Origin: VAZQ01 sp035693615 | GTDB taxonomy: Bacteria > Pseudomonadota > Alphaproteobacteria > Rhizobiales > Xanthobacteraceae | Direction of reading: 5' to 3' | NCBI GenBank assembly: GCA_035693615.1 | Contig: DASSGH010000154.1 | Span: 1-64,000 of the forward strand | Length of the DNA stretch: 64,000 nt | Shown: positions 1-10,838 of the stretch, piece by piece | Position numbering within the stretch: the first letter of the stretch is position 1 | Layout of the letters: each line of letters starts with the position of its first letter | The notes under the pieces: model-generated | The model's database searches: none | What the model saw: the letters and a program-made list of their open reading frames with translations, nothing else | What the model was told of the DNA's origin: nothing | Program-made: the position numbers and the translations under genes

Positions 1-373
1 CGGGGACGAGAATCATGTGCCCCACAATCCTCCGATCATGTCGAAGCCGATCAGGGTCTACGTGACCAGATCCCGCCGTCGCGACTGAGAGCAGCGGCTG
101 ATGCGCAAGCTCAGCCGCCAACCAGGATCGTTCTGCTCCGAATGGGAGGTTGCCGCGTCGGCGCGCCGCAGAATCGCGAAAAGTTCCGTCGGTCGTCGGA
201 TTGGTTCTACCAGATAGCGAAGCGCTATAGCTTCGTCCTGCGGCAAGACGCTCGTTCACCGTGGCCGCACCCTTCGCTAGCCTACCAGCTCGTGCGCATG
301 GCTCGTGCGACTTCGCGGTCGCGACGCGATGAGCTGACGACGCGCGCACACCGGCGATGAGGAGGCGACAGCA
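1..373. other. Window-edge stretch without a recognisable gene
   Basis: I see no convincing coding region here. Open frames on both strands are short, arginine-rich and lack a recognisable family. The last bases carry a GAGGAGG Shine-Dalgarno sequence for the next gene, so its leader, and perhaps its promoter, lie here. A gene truncated at the left edge cannot be excluded. Confidence 0.5.
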
Positions 374-2248
374 ATGCCCATCAATATCTTCACCACGATC
401 GATGATCCCTTGGCTGCTGGTCCTAGCGGCACCGTTGCAAACGGCATCAACGACTCGGGCCTGATCGTTGGCTCGTTTTTCGATGCGAGTAACCAACAGC
501 ACGGCTTCCTCCTGAGCGGCAACACCTTCACCACGCTAGATGTTTCCTTTTCCCCGCCCAGCAATGCCACCGAGGCATTAGGCGTCAACAACAACGGGAC
601 AGTCGTCGGACTTTTCAGGGACGCCAGCGGCCTCCACGGCTTCATGCATTTCAGCAGAAGCCGCGTCACGGGCCGCTTCGATGGTCCTGCGGGCAGCACG
701 GACACCGTAGTGCGCGGCATCAACGACATAGGCTCGATCGTCGGGAGTTACCACGATGCCGGCGGCACCCACGGCTTTCTCCGGACCGGCGACACCGACG
801 TGTTCACCACCTTGAACGAACCCCTCGCGACGAACGGCACCTTTGCATCCGGCATCAACGAAGCAGGCCAGATCGTCGGGGCATACTTCGACGCCACCGG
901 CGAACACGGCTTCCTCCGTAGCAGCGGCGGCAGCTTCATCACGTTGGACGATCCCCTGGCCACGAATGGCACCGAGGCCCGCGGCATCAACGACGCCGGC
1001 CAGATTGTCGGGCGTTACGCCGACGCCACCGGCGAACACGGCTTCCTCCTGAGCGGAGGAACCTACTTCACCATCGACGATCCCTTGGCCACCGGTGGGA
1101 CCGAGGTCCATGGCATCAACGACATGGGCCAGATCGTCGGGAGTTACACTGACGCCAGCGGCATCCACGGCTTCCTCATGGTCACCGGACCCAATCCGCC
1201 GCCGCCTGCCGGCACCACGGCGGACATGATCCTGCGCCACGACGCCGATGGCCTCTATGAGATCTACGACATCGGCGGCAACGCACTCCTGGCGGCGAAT
1301 TTCTTGGGCCAGGTCGGAATCGATTTCCAGGTCGCCGGGCTCGGCCGCTTCTTCGGCAGCGACTCCACCGACATGCTCTTGCGCAGCGCCTCGACCGGCG
1401 CCTTCCAGGTCTACGACATCGTCAACGACAACATCACCAATTCTGCCGCACTCGGCGCCGTCGGGCTCGACTTCCAGCTCGCCGGCTTCGGCGACTTCGA
1501 TCATGACGGCGGCGGCGACATGATCCTGCGCAACCGGAACACGGGCGAGTTCGAGGCCTACGACATCAGAAACAATGCCATCGCGTCGGCCGTCAGCCTC
1601 GGCACGGTCGGGCTGAACTTCCGGGTCGCAGGCTTCGGCGACTTCAATGCCGACGGCACCACCGACATGATGCTACGTCACGCCACAACCGGCCAATTCG
1701 AGCTCTACGACATCGTCAACAACAAGATCACGTCGGCCTTCAACATTGGGACGGTGGGGCTCGAGTTTGCGGTCGGGGGTTTCGCCGACTTCAACCAGGA
1801 CGGCACGACCGACATGATGCTGCGCAACAGCAACACGGGCCTGTTCGAGATTTACAACATTCGCAGCAATGCCATCGTCGCGGCCTCAAGTCCTGGCATT
1901 GTCGGAACGGATTTTCAGGTCGCGGGCTTCGGGGCGTTTCACGCGCCGGGCGCCTCCGACATGATCCTGCGCAACAAGAATACCGGCGAGTTCGAGGTCT
2001 ACGACATCGTCAACAATCAGATCACCACGGCCAACAGCTTGGGCACGGTCGGCTTGGACTGGTCGGTCGGCGGCTTCGCTGTCGATGCGCCCACTGGGGC
2101 GGGTGGATTCGCCGGCGGCTGGAACGATCAGCTCGTGCAAGCGATGGCGGGTTTCGACGGCGGCGACACAGCCGACGACTTGAATGCCGTCTTCCTCGGA
2201 GCATCCGATACATCGCAACCGAGTTTTCTGACGACCCCAAACTCGTGA
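374..2248 (+). CDS. Large repeat protein: six HAF repeats then six FG-GAP-like repeats
   Basis: A 624-residue protein with two repeat families in series. Residues about 20-270 hold six HAF-type repeats of roughly 43 residues (consensus IND.GQIVG.Y.DA.G.HGFL). A short NPPPP linker follows near residue 275. Residues about 280-570 hold six FG-GAP/VCBS-like repeats of about 50 residues, each with GFGDF.ADG..DM.LR and a terminal YDI. Both families typically fold as beta-propeller blades and occur in secreted or surface proteins. No signal peptide is visible; the start is MPINIFTTID after a good GAGGAGG site. The last 45 residues are Gly/Asp/Ala-rich and non-repetitive and could be a type I secretion signal, which is inference. 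Ligand and function are unknown. Confidence 0.8.
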   Translation: MPINIFTTIDDPLAAGPSGTVANGINDSGLIVGSFFDASNQQHGFLLSGNTFTTLDVSFSPPSNATEALGVNNNGTVVGLFRDASGLHGFMHFSRSRVTGRFDGPAGSTDTVVRGINDIGSIVGSYHDAGGTHGFLRTGDTDVFTTLNEPLATNGTFASGINEAGQIVGAYFDATGEHGFLRSSGGSFITLDDPLATNGTEARGINDAGQIVGRYADATGEHGFLLSGGTYFTIDDPLATGGTEVHGINDMGQIVGSYTDASGIHGFLMVTGPNPPPPAGTTADMILRHDADGLYEIYDIGGNALLAANFLGQVGIDFQVAGLGRFFGSDSTDMLLRSASTGAFQVYDIVNDNITNSAALGAVGLDFQLAGFGDFDHDGGGDMILRNRNTGEFEAYDIRNNAIASAVSLGTVGLNFRVAGFGDFNADGTTDMMLRHATTGQFELYDIVNNKITSAFNIGTVGLEFAVGGFADFNQDGTTDMMLRNSNTGLFEIYNIRSNAIVAASSPGIVGTDFQVAGFGAFHAPGASDMILRNKNTGEFEVYDIVNNQITTANSLGTVGLDWSVGGFAVDAPTGAGGFAGGWNDQLVQAMAGFDGGDTADDLNAVFLGASDTSQPSFLTTPNS

Positions 2249-2358
2249 CGGACGGATTCAACCGACTAGGCCTGGCCACATCACTGGATTGATCCGTCGA
2301 CGTGCCACCGACATTGCTCGCGCGCGCCGACGAGGGCGGTCGAATGAAAAATCGCTTT

Positions 2359-2380
2359 GTCGCGGCGCATGAACCGCGAC
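2359..2380. other. Perfect 7-bp hairpin in intergenic region
   Basis: GTCGCGG and CCGCGAC flank an 8-base loop, about 110 bases after the repeat-protein stop. There is no T-run on the + side, so a classical terminator is not obvious. The rest of 2249-2487 shows no gene. Confidence 0.3.
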
Positions 2381-2487
2381 TGAGACATTCACAACGGCAA
2401 TCATCGGCCGGTAACGGGGCAAAAGCGAACATGCTATGGTCAGCGTGAGCTTGTCAGCCGTGATCGCTCTTCGGAACGGGGGCCGAA

Positions 2488-2655
2488 ATGATTATCAATC
2501 AAACAAGGTTCAGACTGATCGCAGCCTTTTGGATCGTGATCATCGCATCTCAATCTTACTTCTTGTACAAGAAATTTCATGCGTTGTCCGTGTGCCGCGA
2601 CCAGCACACTCGATTGGACGCGATGCAAGTGCAATTGGACAACATTCGGCGCTGA
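2488..2655 (+). CDS. Small single-pass membrane protein (55 aa)
   Basis: A 55-residue ORF starting MIINQTRFRL. It has one hydrophobic segment (residues about 9-27, rich in I, A, V, W), then a short basic/polar tail with a single Cys (residue 36) and a predicted helix containing RLDAM. No close Shine-Dalgarno sequence is evident beyond a GGGGGCCG stretch. Its layout matches the next gene: N-terminal helix, one Cys, then an R-(L/I)-DAM helix. The two are probably diverged tandem copies. I do not recognise the family. The topology suggests an inner-membrane protein with a short coiled tail. Confidence 0.5.
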   Translation: MIINQTRFRLIAAFWIVIIASQSYFLYKKFHALSVCRDQHTRLDAMQVQLDNIRR

Positions 2656-2685
2656 TCGATGTTTGAAGAAAAAGGGGCACACGAC

Positions 2686-2889
2686 ATGGCCGAGGATAAG
2701 AAAGATTATCAACTCGCTTACCGTAGATTGATGCTCGTCGTCGCAGCCGCGATGCTCGGGTGGGCTATTCCCTACGGAATTGCGAATTACAAATTCGACG
2801 ACTGCAGTCAGAGCCTGCAGGCCCGGATAGACGCCATGACAGCCAAGGCTCAATCCAACAGGCCCAAGGAACAATCACCGACCAGGTGA
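2686..2889 (+). CDS. Small single-pass membrane protein (67 aa)
   Basis: Starts MAEDKKDYQL after an AAAAAGGGG stretch; an upstream ATG at 2659 (MFEEKGAH) in the same frame is an alternative. A charged N-terminus precedes one membrane helix (about residues 14-36), then a Cys and the amphipathic stretch SLQARIDAMTAKAQS. It follows the preceding small membrane protein by 30 bases on the same strand and shares its architecture and the R-(L/I)-DAM motif. The family is not recognised. Coding status is supported by the tandem arrangement and the sensible topology. Confidence 0.5.
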   Translation: MAEDKKDYQLAYRRLMLVVAAAMLGWAIPYGIANYKFDDCSQSLQARIDAMTAKAQSNRPKEQSPTR

Positions 2890-3009
2890 TCGATTGGCTA
2901 GCGCCAACGCAGTACTTTGGATGCGGCCGGCGCGAGGCGAGCGCCCTCCCCTCATGGCGGCGGGCGTAAGCTTTCCGCTGCGGACCGCGTTCCTGGCCAC
3001 AATGTGGGG

Positions 3010-5145
<2,136 letters not shown>

Positions 5146-5245
5146 ACGTTCTCTCCTCAAGACGCCCCGTGAGGAACGTCGAACACGCCATCCCTACCCT
5201 ATGCGGGGAGAATCGACGACCTTTCGCGGCCTGCCCTGGCCCTGC

Positions 5246-5258
5246 CGAAGATTCTTCG
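5246..5258. promoter_or_regulatory. 13-bp palindrome about 100 bp upstream of rpoD
   Basis: CGAAGATTCTTCG reads the same on both strands apart from the central base. It lies in the rpoD upstream region between dnaG and rpoD. It could be an operator or chance; no regulator family can be assigned. Confidence 0.2.
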
Positions 5259-5320
5259 ATTCGGACCCGCCGAGTGTCGCCGGAGCCCGCTTAAGCCCCG
5301 ATTAAGCCTCCATTACAGCA

Positions 5321-5371
5321 GAAAGCCAAAGGCTTAGGCCCGGTTCCACGCCCGGGCACCCCTTGGCTTTC
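5321..5371 (-). terminator. Long nested hairpin just after dnaG
   Basis: Outer arms GAAAGCCAAAGG and CCTTGGCTTTC pair, allowing one bulge. An inner stem GCCCGG/CCGGGC encloses an 8-base loop. It begins 8 bases after the dnaG stop codon and precedes the rpoD promoter region, so it fits a dnaG terminator or processing site. The U-tract is weak, so strict intrinsic termination is uncertain. Confidence 0.5.
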
Positions 5372-5378
5372 CCAGCAT

Positions 5379-7355
5379 TCATAGAGACTGCAGCGGCCGG
5401 CCTGAGGAGGCTCCAAAACCCTCGATTAGCGCCTCGGTTCCGTCGAGCAAGCCCAGCCGAGCCTTTACGTCCTGCAACCAGGAATAGTTAGCCTCGGTGG
5501 GGTCCTGTCCCAGGGCGGCTTCCGCGTCTCTGAGTTCCTTAGTTAGGGAATGCCATTGCCGATGCAAGGCGACAAGCTGCTTCCATGTCGTGAGCGCGTC
5601 GTCCGGCGCAGCCTCCGGCCGCGCCCCCCAGACCGAGGGCGCGGTGATGGCCTTTTGAACGCGGGACGCGGCTTGCGCAAGTCCCCGCCGCTCGAGCTCG
5701 GCAGCCATGGCAGCCCCATCCGGCGCGCCGCCGTGGGCGAAAATGTCGATCAGCTCGCCTTTGAGCTTGGCAGCCTCGGTGTGGCTGAAGTCGATTGCAG
5801 CGAACTCCTCCAAATGCTCGTGCAGCAGCCAAGGGTGATTGATCACCGCCTGCAGGATGAGCGCCTCGCGCGGCCCAATCGCGGCGCGGCGGCCGAGATG
5901 AACAGGGCTCGACGCAAGCTGCGCGCTCGCCGCCACATAGCGCTCGCCGGCAAGCAGACGCGCGGCGCCTTGCGGACGCCGCGCTCGCGGTGGCCCAAAT
6001 CGCTCAATCCTCTCACCCCGGCGCGCTGTCGGCCAGCCCGTGTTGCCGGTGCGGGCCTGCCGCTGGCGCCGCATCGGCCGCTCCTCGATCTCGAACTGAC
6101 GCCGCAGCCGCTCGCCGAACTCGCGGCGATAGTACTTGCGCACGGCCTCGTCGCCGATCATCGCCGTCACCTCGGCAAGCCGCGCCTCGAACGCTGCGCG
6201 CCGCTCGGGCGTGTCGAAGCTCGCCGCTTCGGTCTCGCGCATCCACAGCACGTGGGCGAGCGGACGCGCAGCGCCGATCACCTCGTTGATCGCGTCGCGG
6301 CCTCCGGCGCGGACGAGATCGTCGGGATCATTCCCTTCCGGCAAGCTTGCAAATTTCAGGCTCTTGCCCGGCTTGATCAGCGGCAAGGCCAAATCGACCG
6401 CGCGGTAGGCCGCGCGACGGCCTGCAGCGTCGCCGTCGAAGCAGAGCGTGGGCTCATCCGCCATCCTCCATAAGAGCGCGAGCTGCTCGGCCGTCAGCGC
6501 CGTGCCGAGCGGCGCGACCGTTGCCTCGAAGCCGGCACTCACCATGGCAATCACGTCGATATAGCCTTCGACTGCGATCAGAGGCGCGCCCTTGTGCGCG
6601 GCCATGCGGGCGGCGGCGATATTGTAGAGCGTCGCACCCTTGTGGAAGAGCGGCGTTTCCGGGGAGTTGAGATACTTTGCCTGCGCCTCCCGCTCGAGCG
6701 CGCGGCCGCCGAAGGCGATGACCCGGCTGCGCAAGTCGGTAATCGGAAACATGACGCGATCACGGAAGCGATCGTAGGGGACGGGAATCTCGTCACCGGC
6801 GACCAATAATCCGGCCTCGATCATGTCCTCGCCGCCGATCCCCGCCTTGCCGAGGTGCTCCTTGAGCGCGAAGCGCTCGGGCGGGGCGTAGCCCAAACGG
6901 AATTTGAGTTGCACTGCCGGATCCAGCCCACGATCGGCAAGATAGCCGCGCGCTTTTGCGCCCGCGCGCGAGGCGAGCGTGTCCTCGAAGAATTTTGCCG
7001 CCAATTCGACGATGTCGTGCAGCGACTTGCGCCGTTGGTCGCGCGCCTCCTCCTCGGGCGACATTTTCGGCAGCGGAAGCCCCGCCTGCGCCGCCAGCCG
7101 CTCGACCGCCTCGGGGAAGGTCAGCCCCTCGGTCATCATCACGAAATCGAAAATCGTTCCGTTCTTGCCCGAAGAGAAATCGAACCACGCCATTTTCTGG
7201 TCGTTGACGCAAAACGAGGGCGTCTTCTCTTTATTGAAGGGGGAAAGCCCCTTCCATTCGCGCCCGGCCTTTTTCAGCCGAACCCGGCGGCCGACGACCT
7301 CCGAAACCGGAAGCCGCGCGCGCAATTCGTCCAGGAATTGAGGGGGAAAGCGCAT
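5379..7355 (-). CDS. dnaG: DNA primase DnaG
   Basis: A 658-residue primase that makes RNA primers at the replication fork with DnaB helicase. The N-terminal CHC2-type domain covers about residues 1-95, and the TOPRIM catalytic core has EGYID at 263-267 and FDGDAAG near 306-312. The C-terminal 200 residues form the helicase-interaction region. The CHC2 fold is recognisable (SPFNKEKTPSF), but all four zinc ligands of the E. coli enzyme are replaced: Cys40 by Ser38, His43 by Asn41, Cys61 by Asp59, Cys64 by Ser62. I recall the same loss in related Hyphomicrobiales, so this is probably a lineage trait and not decay. The start at MRFPPQFLDEL is the usual family start. Confidence 0.96.
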   Translation of the reverse strand: MRFPPQFLDELRARLPVSEVVGRRVRLKKAGREWKGLSPFNKEKTPSFCVNDQKMAWFDFSSGKNGTIFDFVMMTEGLTFPEAVERLAAQAGLPLPKMSPEEEARDQRRKSLHDIVELAAKFFEDTLASRAGAKARGYLADRGLDPAVQLKFRLGYAPPERFALKEHLGKAGIGGEDMIEAGLLVAGDEIPVPYDRFRDRVMFPITDLRSRVIAFGGRALEREAQAKYLNSPETPLFHKGATLYNIAAARMAAHKGAPLIAVEGYIDVIAMVSAGFEATVAPLGTALTAEQLALLWRMADEPTLCFDGDAAGRRAAYRAVDLALPLIKPGKSLKFASLPEGNDPDDLVRAGGRDAINEVIGAARPLAHVLWMRETEAASFDTPERRAAFEARLAEVTAMIGDEAVRKYYRREFGERLRRQFEIEERPMRRQRQARTGNTGWPTARRGERIERFGPPRARRPQGAARLLAGERYVAASAQLASSPVHLGRRAAIGPREALILQAVINHPWLLHEHLEEFAAIDFSHTEAAKLKGELIDIFAHGGAPDGAAMAAELERRGLAQAASRVQKAITAPSVWGARPEAAPDDALTTWKQLVALHRQWHSLTKELRDAEAALGQDPTEANYSWLQDVKARLGLLDGTEALIEGFGASSGRPLQSL

Positions 7356-7570
7356 GGATAGGGCCGGGTGATTCGTTGCTTCTCAGTATAGGCCGACGCG
7401 GCACACAAGCGTGGCCGCGGGCGATTGTCCCGGTTATCCACAAGGGGAGATCCTCGAACGACACGCCCATTCCCGGATATTTGCCCCGATTTTGCCTGTG
7501 GGCGGTACCAGCGAACCGAGGCGCTCGCACCTGAGCCTCACTCGATGGCGGCGTGCGGTCCTCAATATGC

Positions 7571-8791
7571 TCAGCCGAGGGAATCGAGGATCATGAAGGC
7601 GTAGACCTTGGCCGCATCGGCCGTGCGCTCGACCGAAGCCATGTCGCGGTCGGTGTGGGCATACTGATCTTCGCCGGGCCCGTAATTGGCGGTCTCAATG
7701 CCGACATGGTTGAGGTAGCCCTGGTCGAAGGCCGACGGCGAATAGTAGGTCTCGGCCGACCTGCCCAGCATCGCTTCGCTCGCCCGCAGCAACGCGCGCA
7801 CCACGGGTGATTCAGTCGTCACCAGCGAAGGATACATGTACGGGCCGAGCCGGACCTCGACCCCATAGGTCTTGCCGCTGATCGGATCCTTGAAGCGCTC
7901 GACCTCCTCGGCGATGCGCTCAATCTCGGCGAATGCTTCGTTGGGATCCTCGCCCGGCAGCAACCGTCGATCGAGCGTGAACTCGCAGCGCTCCTGCACC
8001 GTATGGGTGGAGTCGGGAAAGCTGCGGATGTGGTTGACCGTCAACGACTGCCTGCCGAGTTGCGGATGGGTCTTGTCGACTTTGACCTTATGCAGCAGCA
8101 GGCGGATCGCTTCGGTTGCGCCGGTGATGGCATTGGCGCCGTCCCAGGGCCGCGACGAATGGCATGGCGAGCCCTTCACCGTCACGAACACGTCGATACG
8201 GCCGCGGTTGCCGAGCGTGATCTTGAGTCCCGTCCCGCCCAGCACCGCCATATCGGCACGCACACCCGCGCCCTCGACCACGCTCCTGATCGCATCGTGC
8301 TTGCCCGTCTCGCCCGAGAGGCAGCAGGTGAAAACGAGCTTGCCTTTGATCGCAGCCCTGCTCGCGATCACGACTTCCATGGCGTGCAACATCGCCGCGA
8401 GCGTCGCCTTCTGTTCGCTCGCGCCCTTGCCCATCACGCACTCTCCGGGCAAGCCGTATGTCGCGCCGTCGACGACGTCGCCGACATAGGGATTCGGCAT
8501 GGTGGCGGCGGGCTGGTTCATGGCGTTGCCAATGAGCATCAGCGACTTCTTGCTCGTTCCCGCGCCGTAGGTCGCGATCAGATTTCCCATCGCGTCGTAG
8601 CGAATGTCGGCAAAGCCCATGCCGCGCAAACGCGGCTCGATCGCCGAGGTGATGAACGCCTTGAGCAGCGGCTCGTCCTCGAGCAGCGCGGTCTGCGGGC
8701 TTGGCACCTTGACCAGCGCAATCAGGAGCTCTTTCGCCCGCGTGAGCGTGATGCGCGCCTCTAACAGCCTCTTGATTTCAGCTTCACCCAT
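7571..8791 (-). CDS. M20-family peptidase-like protein with altered active site
   Basis: A 406-residue protein with M20/M28 metallopeptidase architecture: catalytic halves around residues 1-185 and 300-406, with a dimerisation domain between (VTVKGSPCHSSRPWDGANAI). The usual GHxDxxP metal-binding motif reads GNAMNQP (88-94), so the first His ligand and the catalytic Asp are gone. The GRGAxDxKG motif is GKGASEQKA (121-129), and the EE pair is GE (160-161). The C-terminal metal His is kept in YAHTDRD. It may have lost hydrolysis or use changed chemistry. It is the last gene of the minus-strand cupin/OCD/tctCBA run, 12 bases after tctA, which points to a role with the transported substrate. Confidence 0.75.
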   Translation of the reverse strand: MGEAEIKRLLEARITLTRAKELLIALVKVPSPQTALLEDEPLLKAFITSAIEPRLRGMGFADIRYDAMGNLIATYGAGTSKKSLMLIGNAMNQPAATMPNPYVGDVVDGATYGLPGECVMGKGASEQKATLAAMLHAMEVVIASRAAIKGKLVFTCCLSGETGKHDAIRSVVEGAGVRADMAVLGGTGLKITLGNRGRIDVFVTVKGSPCHSSRPWDGANAITGATEAIRLLLHKVKVDKTHPQLGRQSLTVNHIRSFPDSTHTVQERCEFTLDRRLLPGEDPNEAFAEIERIAEEVERFKDPISGKTYGVEVRLGPYMYPSLVTTESPVVRALLRASEAMLGRSAETYYSPSAFDQGYLNHVGIETANYGPGEDQYAHTDRDMASVERTADAAKVYAFMILDSLG

Positions 8792-8803
8792 CGGTGCTTC
8801 CCC

Positions 8804-10294
8804 TCACGTAACCTCGGCGCCGCCGTAGCCGAGGCGCTTCTTCACCCCCGGCCACAGCACCAAGACAACACAGATCGCGAAGATCGCCGCGGACAAGGGC
8901 CGCAGGATAAAGACCGAGTAGTCGTGGTCGGAAATCATCAACGCCTGATGGAACGACCCCTCGGCGAGCTTGCCGAGAATGAGGCCGATAACGAGGCTGA
9001 TGAGCGGATAGCCGTGCCGCCGCAGAAAATAGCCGAACAGACCGAAGAAGATCGCGACGAACACGTCCATCATGTTGCGCTCATTCGCATACGCGCCGAA
9101 CAGCGTCACGATCAAGAGCATCGGCGCCAACAATTCGATGCGGACGATGGTGATCAAGGCGAACCATGGGATCATGACGAGATAGAGCAGCGTAGCCAGT
9201 ACTGCGCCCACGAGCAGCCCCATGAAAAAACCCCAGATCAGCTCCGGGTTGGACGTGAACAGCATCGGGCCTGGACGCAGCCCTTGCAGCGTCACCGCCA
9301 CCAGCAGGATGGCTGACGTCGCGCCGCCTGGAATGCCGAGCGTAAGCGCGGGGATGAGGCTCGTGGGAATGCAGGAATTATTCGATGCTTCCGGGGCGAT
9401 GACGCCTTCGGGCGCGCCCTTGCCGAATCTTTCGGGATGCCGCGAGGAGCGTTGCGCCACGCTATAGGCGAGGAAGTTCGCCGCCGTTGCCCCGATACCA
9501 GGAATCATTCCGAGAAATGCGCCGACAGCCGTACTTTGAATGAGCGTGAAGGGATATCGAAACGTGGCCCAAAATCCGTCCCACAGCGATCCTTCCAGGC
9601 GGCCCGTCTTGGCGATAGTGCCGCCTTGCAGGATCATGCTGGTGAGTTCGGTGACGGCGAACAAGCCCACCATTACCGGTACGAAACTGATGCCGTCGAG
9701 CAGATACACGAAGCCGAACGTGTAGCGCTCCGAGCCGAGAATCGAGTCGATGCCGATCAAGCTGATCGCGATGCCGAGTGCTCCCATCGCCAGTCCCTTT
9801 ATTGTGGAGCCGAGTGCGGCGACGGACACCACCGTGAGTCCGAGGATGGCCAGTGCGAAATATTCGGCCGGGCTGAACGCGAGGGCAGCTTTTGCCACGG
9901 GGCCTGAGGCGAACATCAGGATCAACACGCCGATGATCGCCGCCGCCATGGAGGCGCCGGCCGATAGCCCCATCGCCACCTTCGCCTTGCCTTGCTGCGC
10001 CATGGGATAGCCGTCGTAGGCGGTGGCGGCGGAGGATGCTTCGCCCGGAATGTTGAGCAGGATGGAGGTGACTGATCCTCCGAACGCGGCGCCGACGGAG
10101 ATGGACGCCAGCATCAGCAGCGCCGAGAGCGGATCCATCGAAAACGTGAACGGGATGAGGACCGCCATGGCGACCGGCCCGCCGAGGCCGGGTAGAACAC
10201 CGACCCACAGCCCAATCACCGTGCCTAACACCATAAACGCGAACTGCTTCACCTGTAGAGCAGCGATCAGGCCGAGAATGAGGTTATCGAGCAT
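8804..10294 (-). CDS. tctA: Tripartite tricarboxylate transporter large permease TctA
   Basis: A 496-residue membrane protein with about 11-12 hydrophobic segments and the TctA signatures GVLPGLGGPVAMAVLIPFTF near residue 35, GIPGIGATAANFLAYS-like loops mid-protein (MIPGIGATAA), and EASNNS at about 300. It is the main permease of a TTT system, which takes up citrate-like or other carboxylates captured by a periplasmic TctC. It lies 9 bases after tctB. The substrate cannot be read from sequence; its partners suggest a carboxylated amide or amino-acid derivative, which is inference. Confidence 0.93.
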   Translation of the reverse strand: MLDNLILGLIAALQVKQFAFMVLGTVIGLWVGVLPGLGGPVAMAVLIPFTFSMDPLSALLMLASISVGAAFGGSVTSILLNIPGEASSAATAYDGYPMAQQGKAKVAMGLSAGASMAAAIIGVLILMFASGPVAKAALAFSPAEYFALAILGLTVVSVAALGSTIKGLAMGALGIAISLIGIDSILGSERYTFGFVYLLDGISFVPVMVGLFAVTELTSMILQGGTIAKTGRLEGSLWDGFWATFRYPFTLIQSTAVGAFLGMIPGIGATAANFLAYSVAQRSSRHPERFGKGAPEGVIAPEASNNSCIPTSLIPALTLGIPGGATSAILLVAVTLQGLRPGPMLFTSNPELIWGFFMGLLVGAVLATLLYLVMIPWFALITIVRIELLAPMLLIVTLFGAYANERNMMDVFVAIFFGLFGYFLRRHGYPLISLVIGLILGKLAEGSFHQALMISDHDYSVFILRPLSAAIFAICVVLVLWPGVKKRLGYGGAEVT

Positions 10295-10303
10295 GACCTA
10301 GCT

Positions 10304-10810
10304 TTAGCCCGATCGCAGGGCGAGCTTGTCGATGATCCAATCGCCCACCAGGCCATGCGGAAGGTCGACGTGGAGCAGATAGGGGCCGATGAGGGCGAGG
10401 ACCGCGACAGTCACGATCGCGATCACAACAAGCCGCCGGCGATTCGCATATCCCATCAATACCGGCATGAGCAGCATCGCTGCGAGCGAGGCGATGATGA
10501 AGCCGAACAGCCAGAACAACACCCCGAAGACCGGCGCCGACAGAAGTGCGATCGCATAGCGCGGCCAATCGACACTGACCACGTGCTCCTCGTTGTGCGG
10601 CATCGAACCATCGCGCCCGCAGCGTCGGCGAACTTGCTCCGCGGCAATCCCGAGCGTGAGCAGGATGCCGGCGCTGCCGATGAGGAGCGGGAAGAGACGT
10701 GCGTCGAATGGGATGTGGTAGGAGAGCGCAACAATCGCGATGAAGAACAGAAGGAGGAGCGCGATCAGGGAAAACTCTTCGCGCCAATAACCTCTGCTAT
10801 CGGTCGACAT
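10304..10810 (-). CDS. tctB: TTT transporter small permease TctB
   Basis: A 168-residue membrane protein with four hydrophobic helices. The first is at residues about 15-33 (LIALLLLFFIAIVALSY), followed by PFDARLFPLLIGSAGILLTL, the typical TctB lead-in. It sits between tctC (28 bases upstream) and tctA (9 bases downstream) on the same strand, the canonical CBA order. TctB proteins are poorly conserved, so the call rests on topology, size and position. Confidence 0.88.
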   Translation of the reverse strand: MSTDSRGYWREEFSLIALLLLFFIAIVALSYHIPFDARLFPLLIGSAGILLTLGIAAEQVRRRCGRDGSMPHNEEHVVSVDWPRYAIALLSAPVFGVLFWLFGFIIASLAAMLLMPVLMGYANRRRLVVIAIVTVAVLALIGPYLLHVDLPHGLVGDWIIDKLALRSG

Positions 10811-10838
10811 TCAGTTACTGACCTTGCGGCAGGACGCT

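Noticed and set aside
578..1504. 308-residue frame opposite the repeat protein
   Set aside because: It shows a periodic Val/Ala/Asp pattern that mirrors the HAF and FG-GAP repeats on the other strand.
374..2248. CRISPR-like or minisatellite array
   Set aside because: The repeats are in frame, degenerate at DNA level and of coding period (about 129 and 150 bases), with no constant repeat and spacer pattern.
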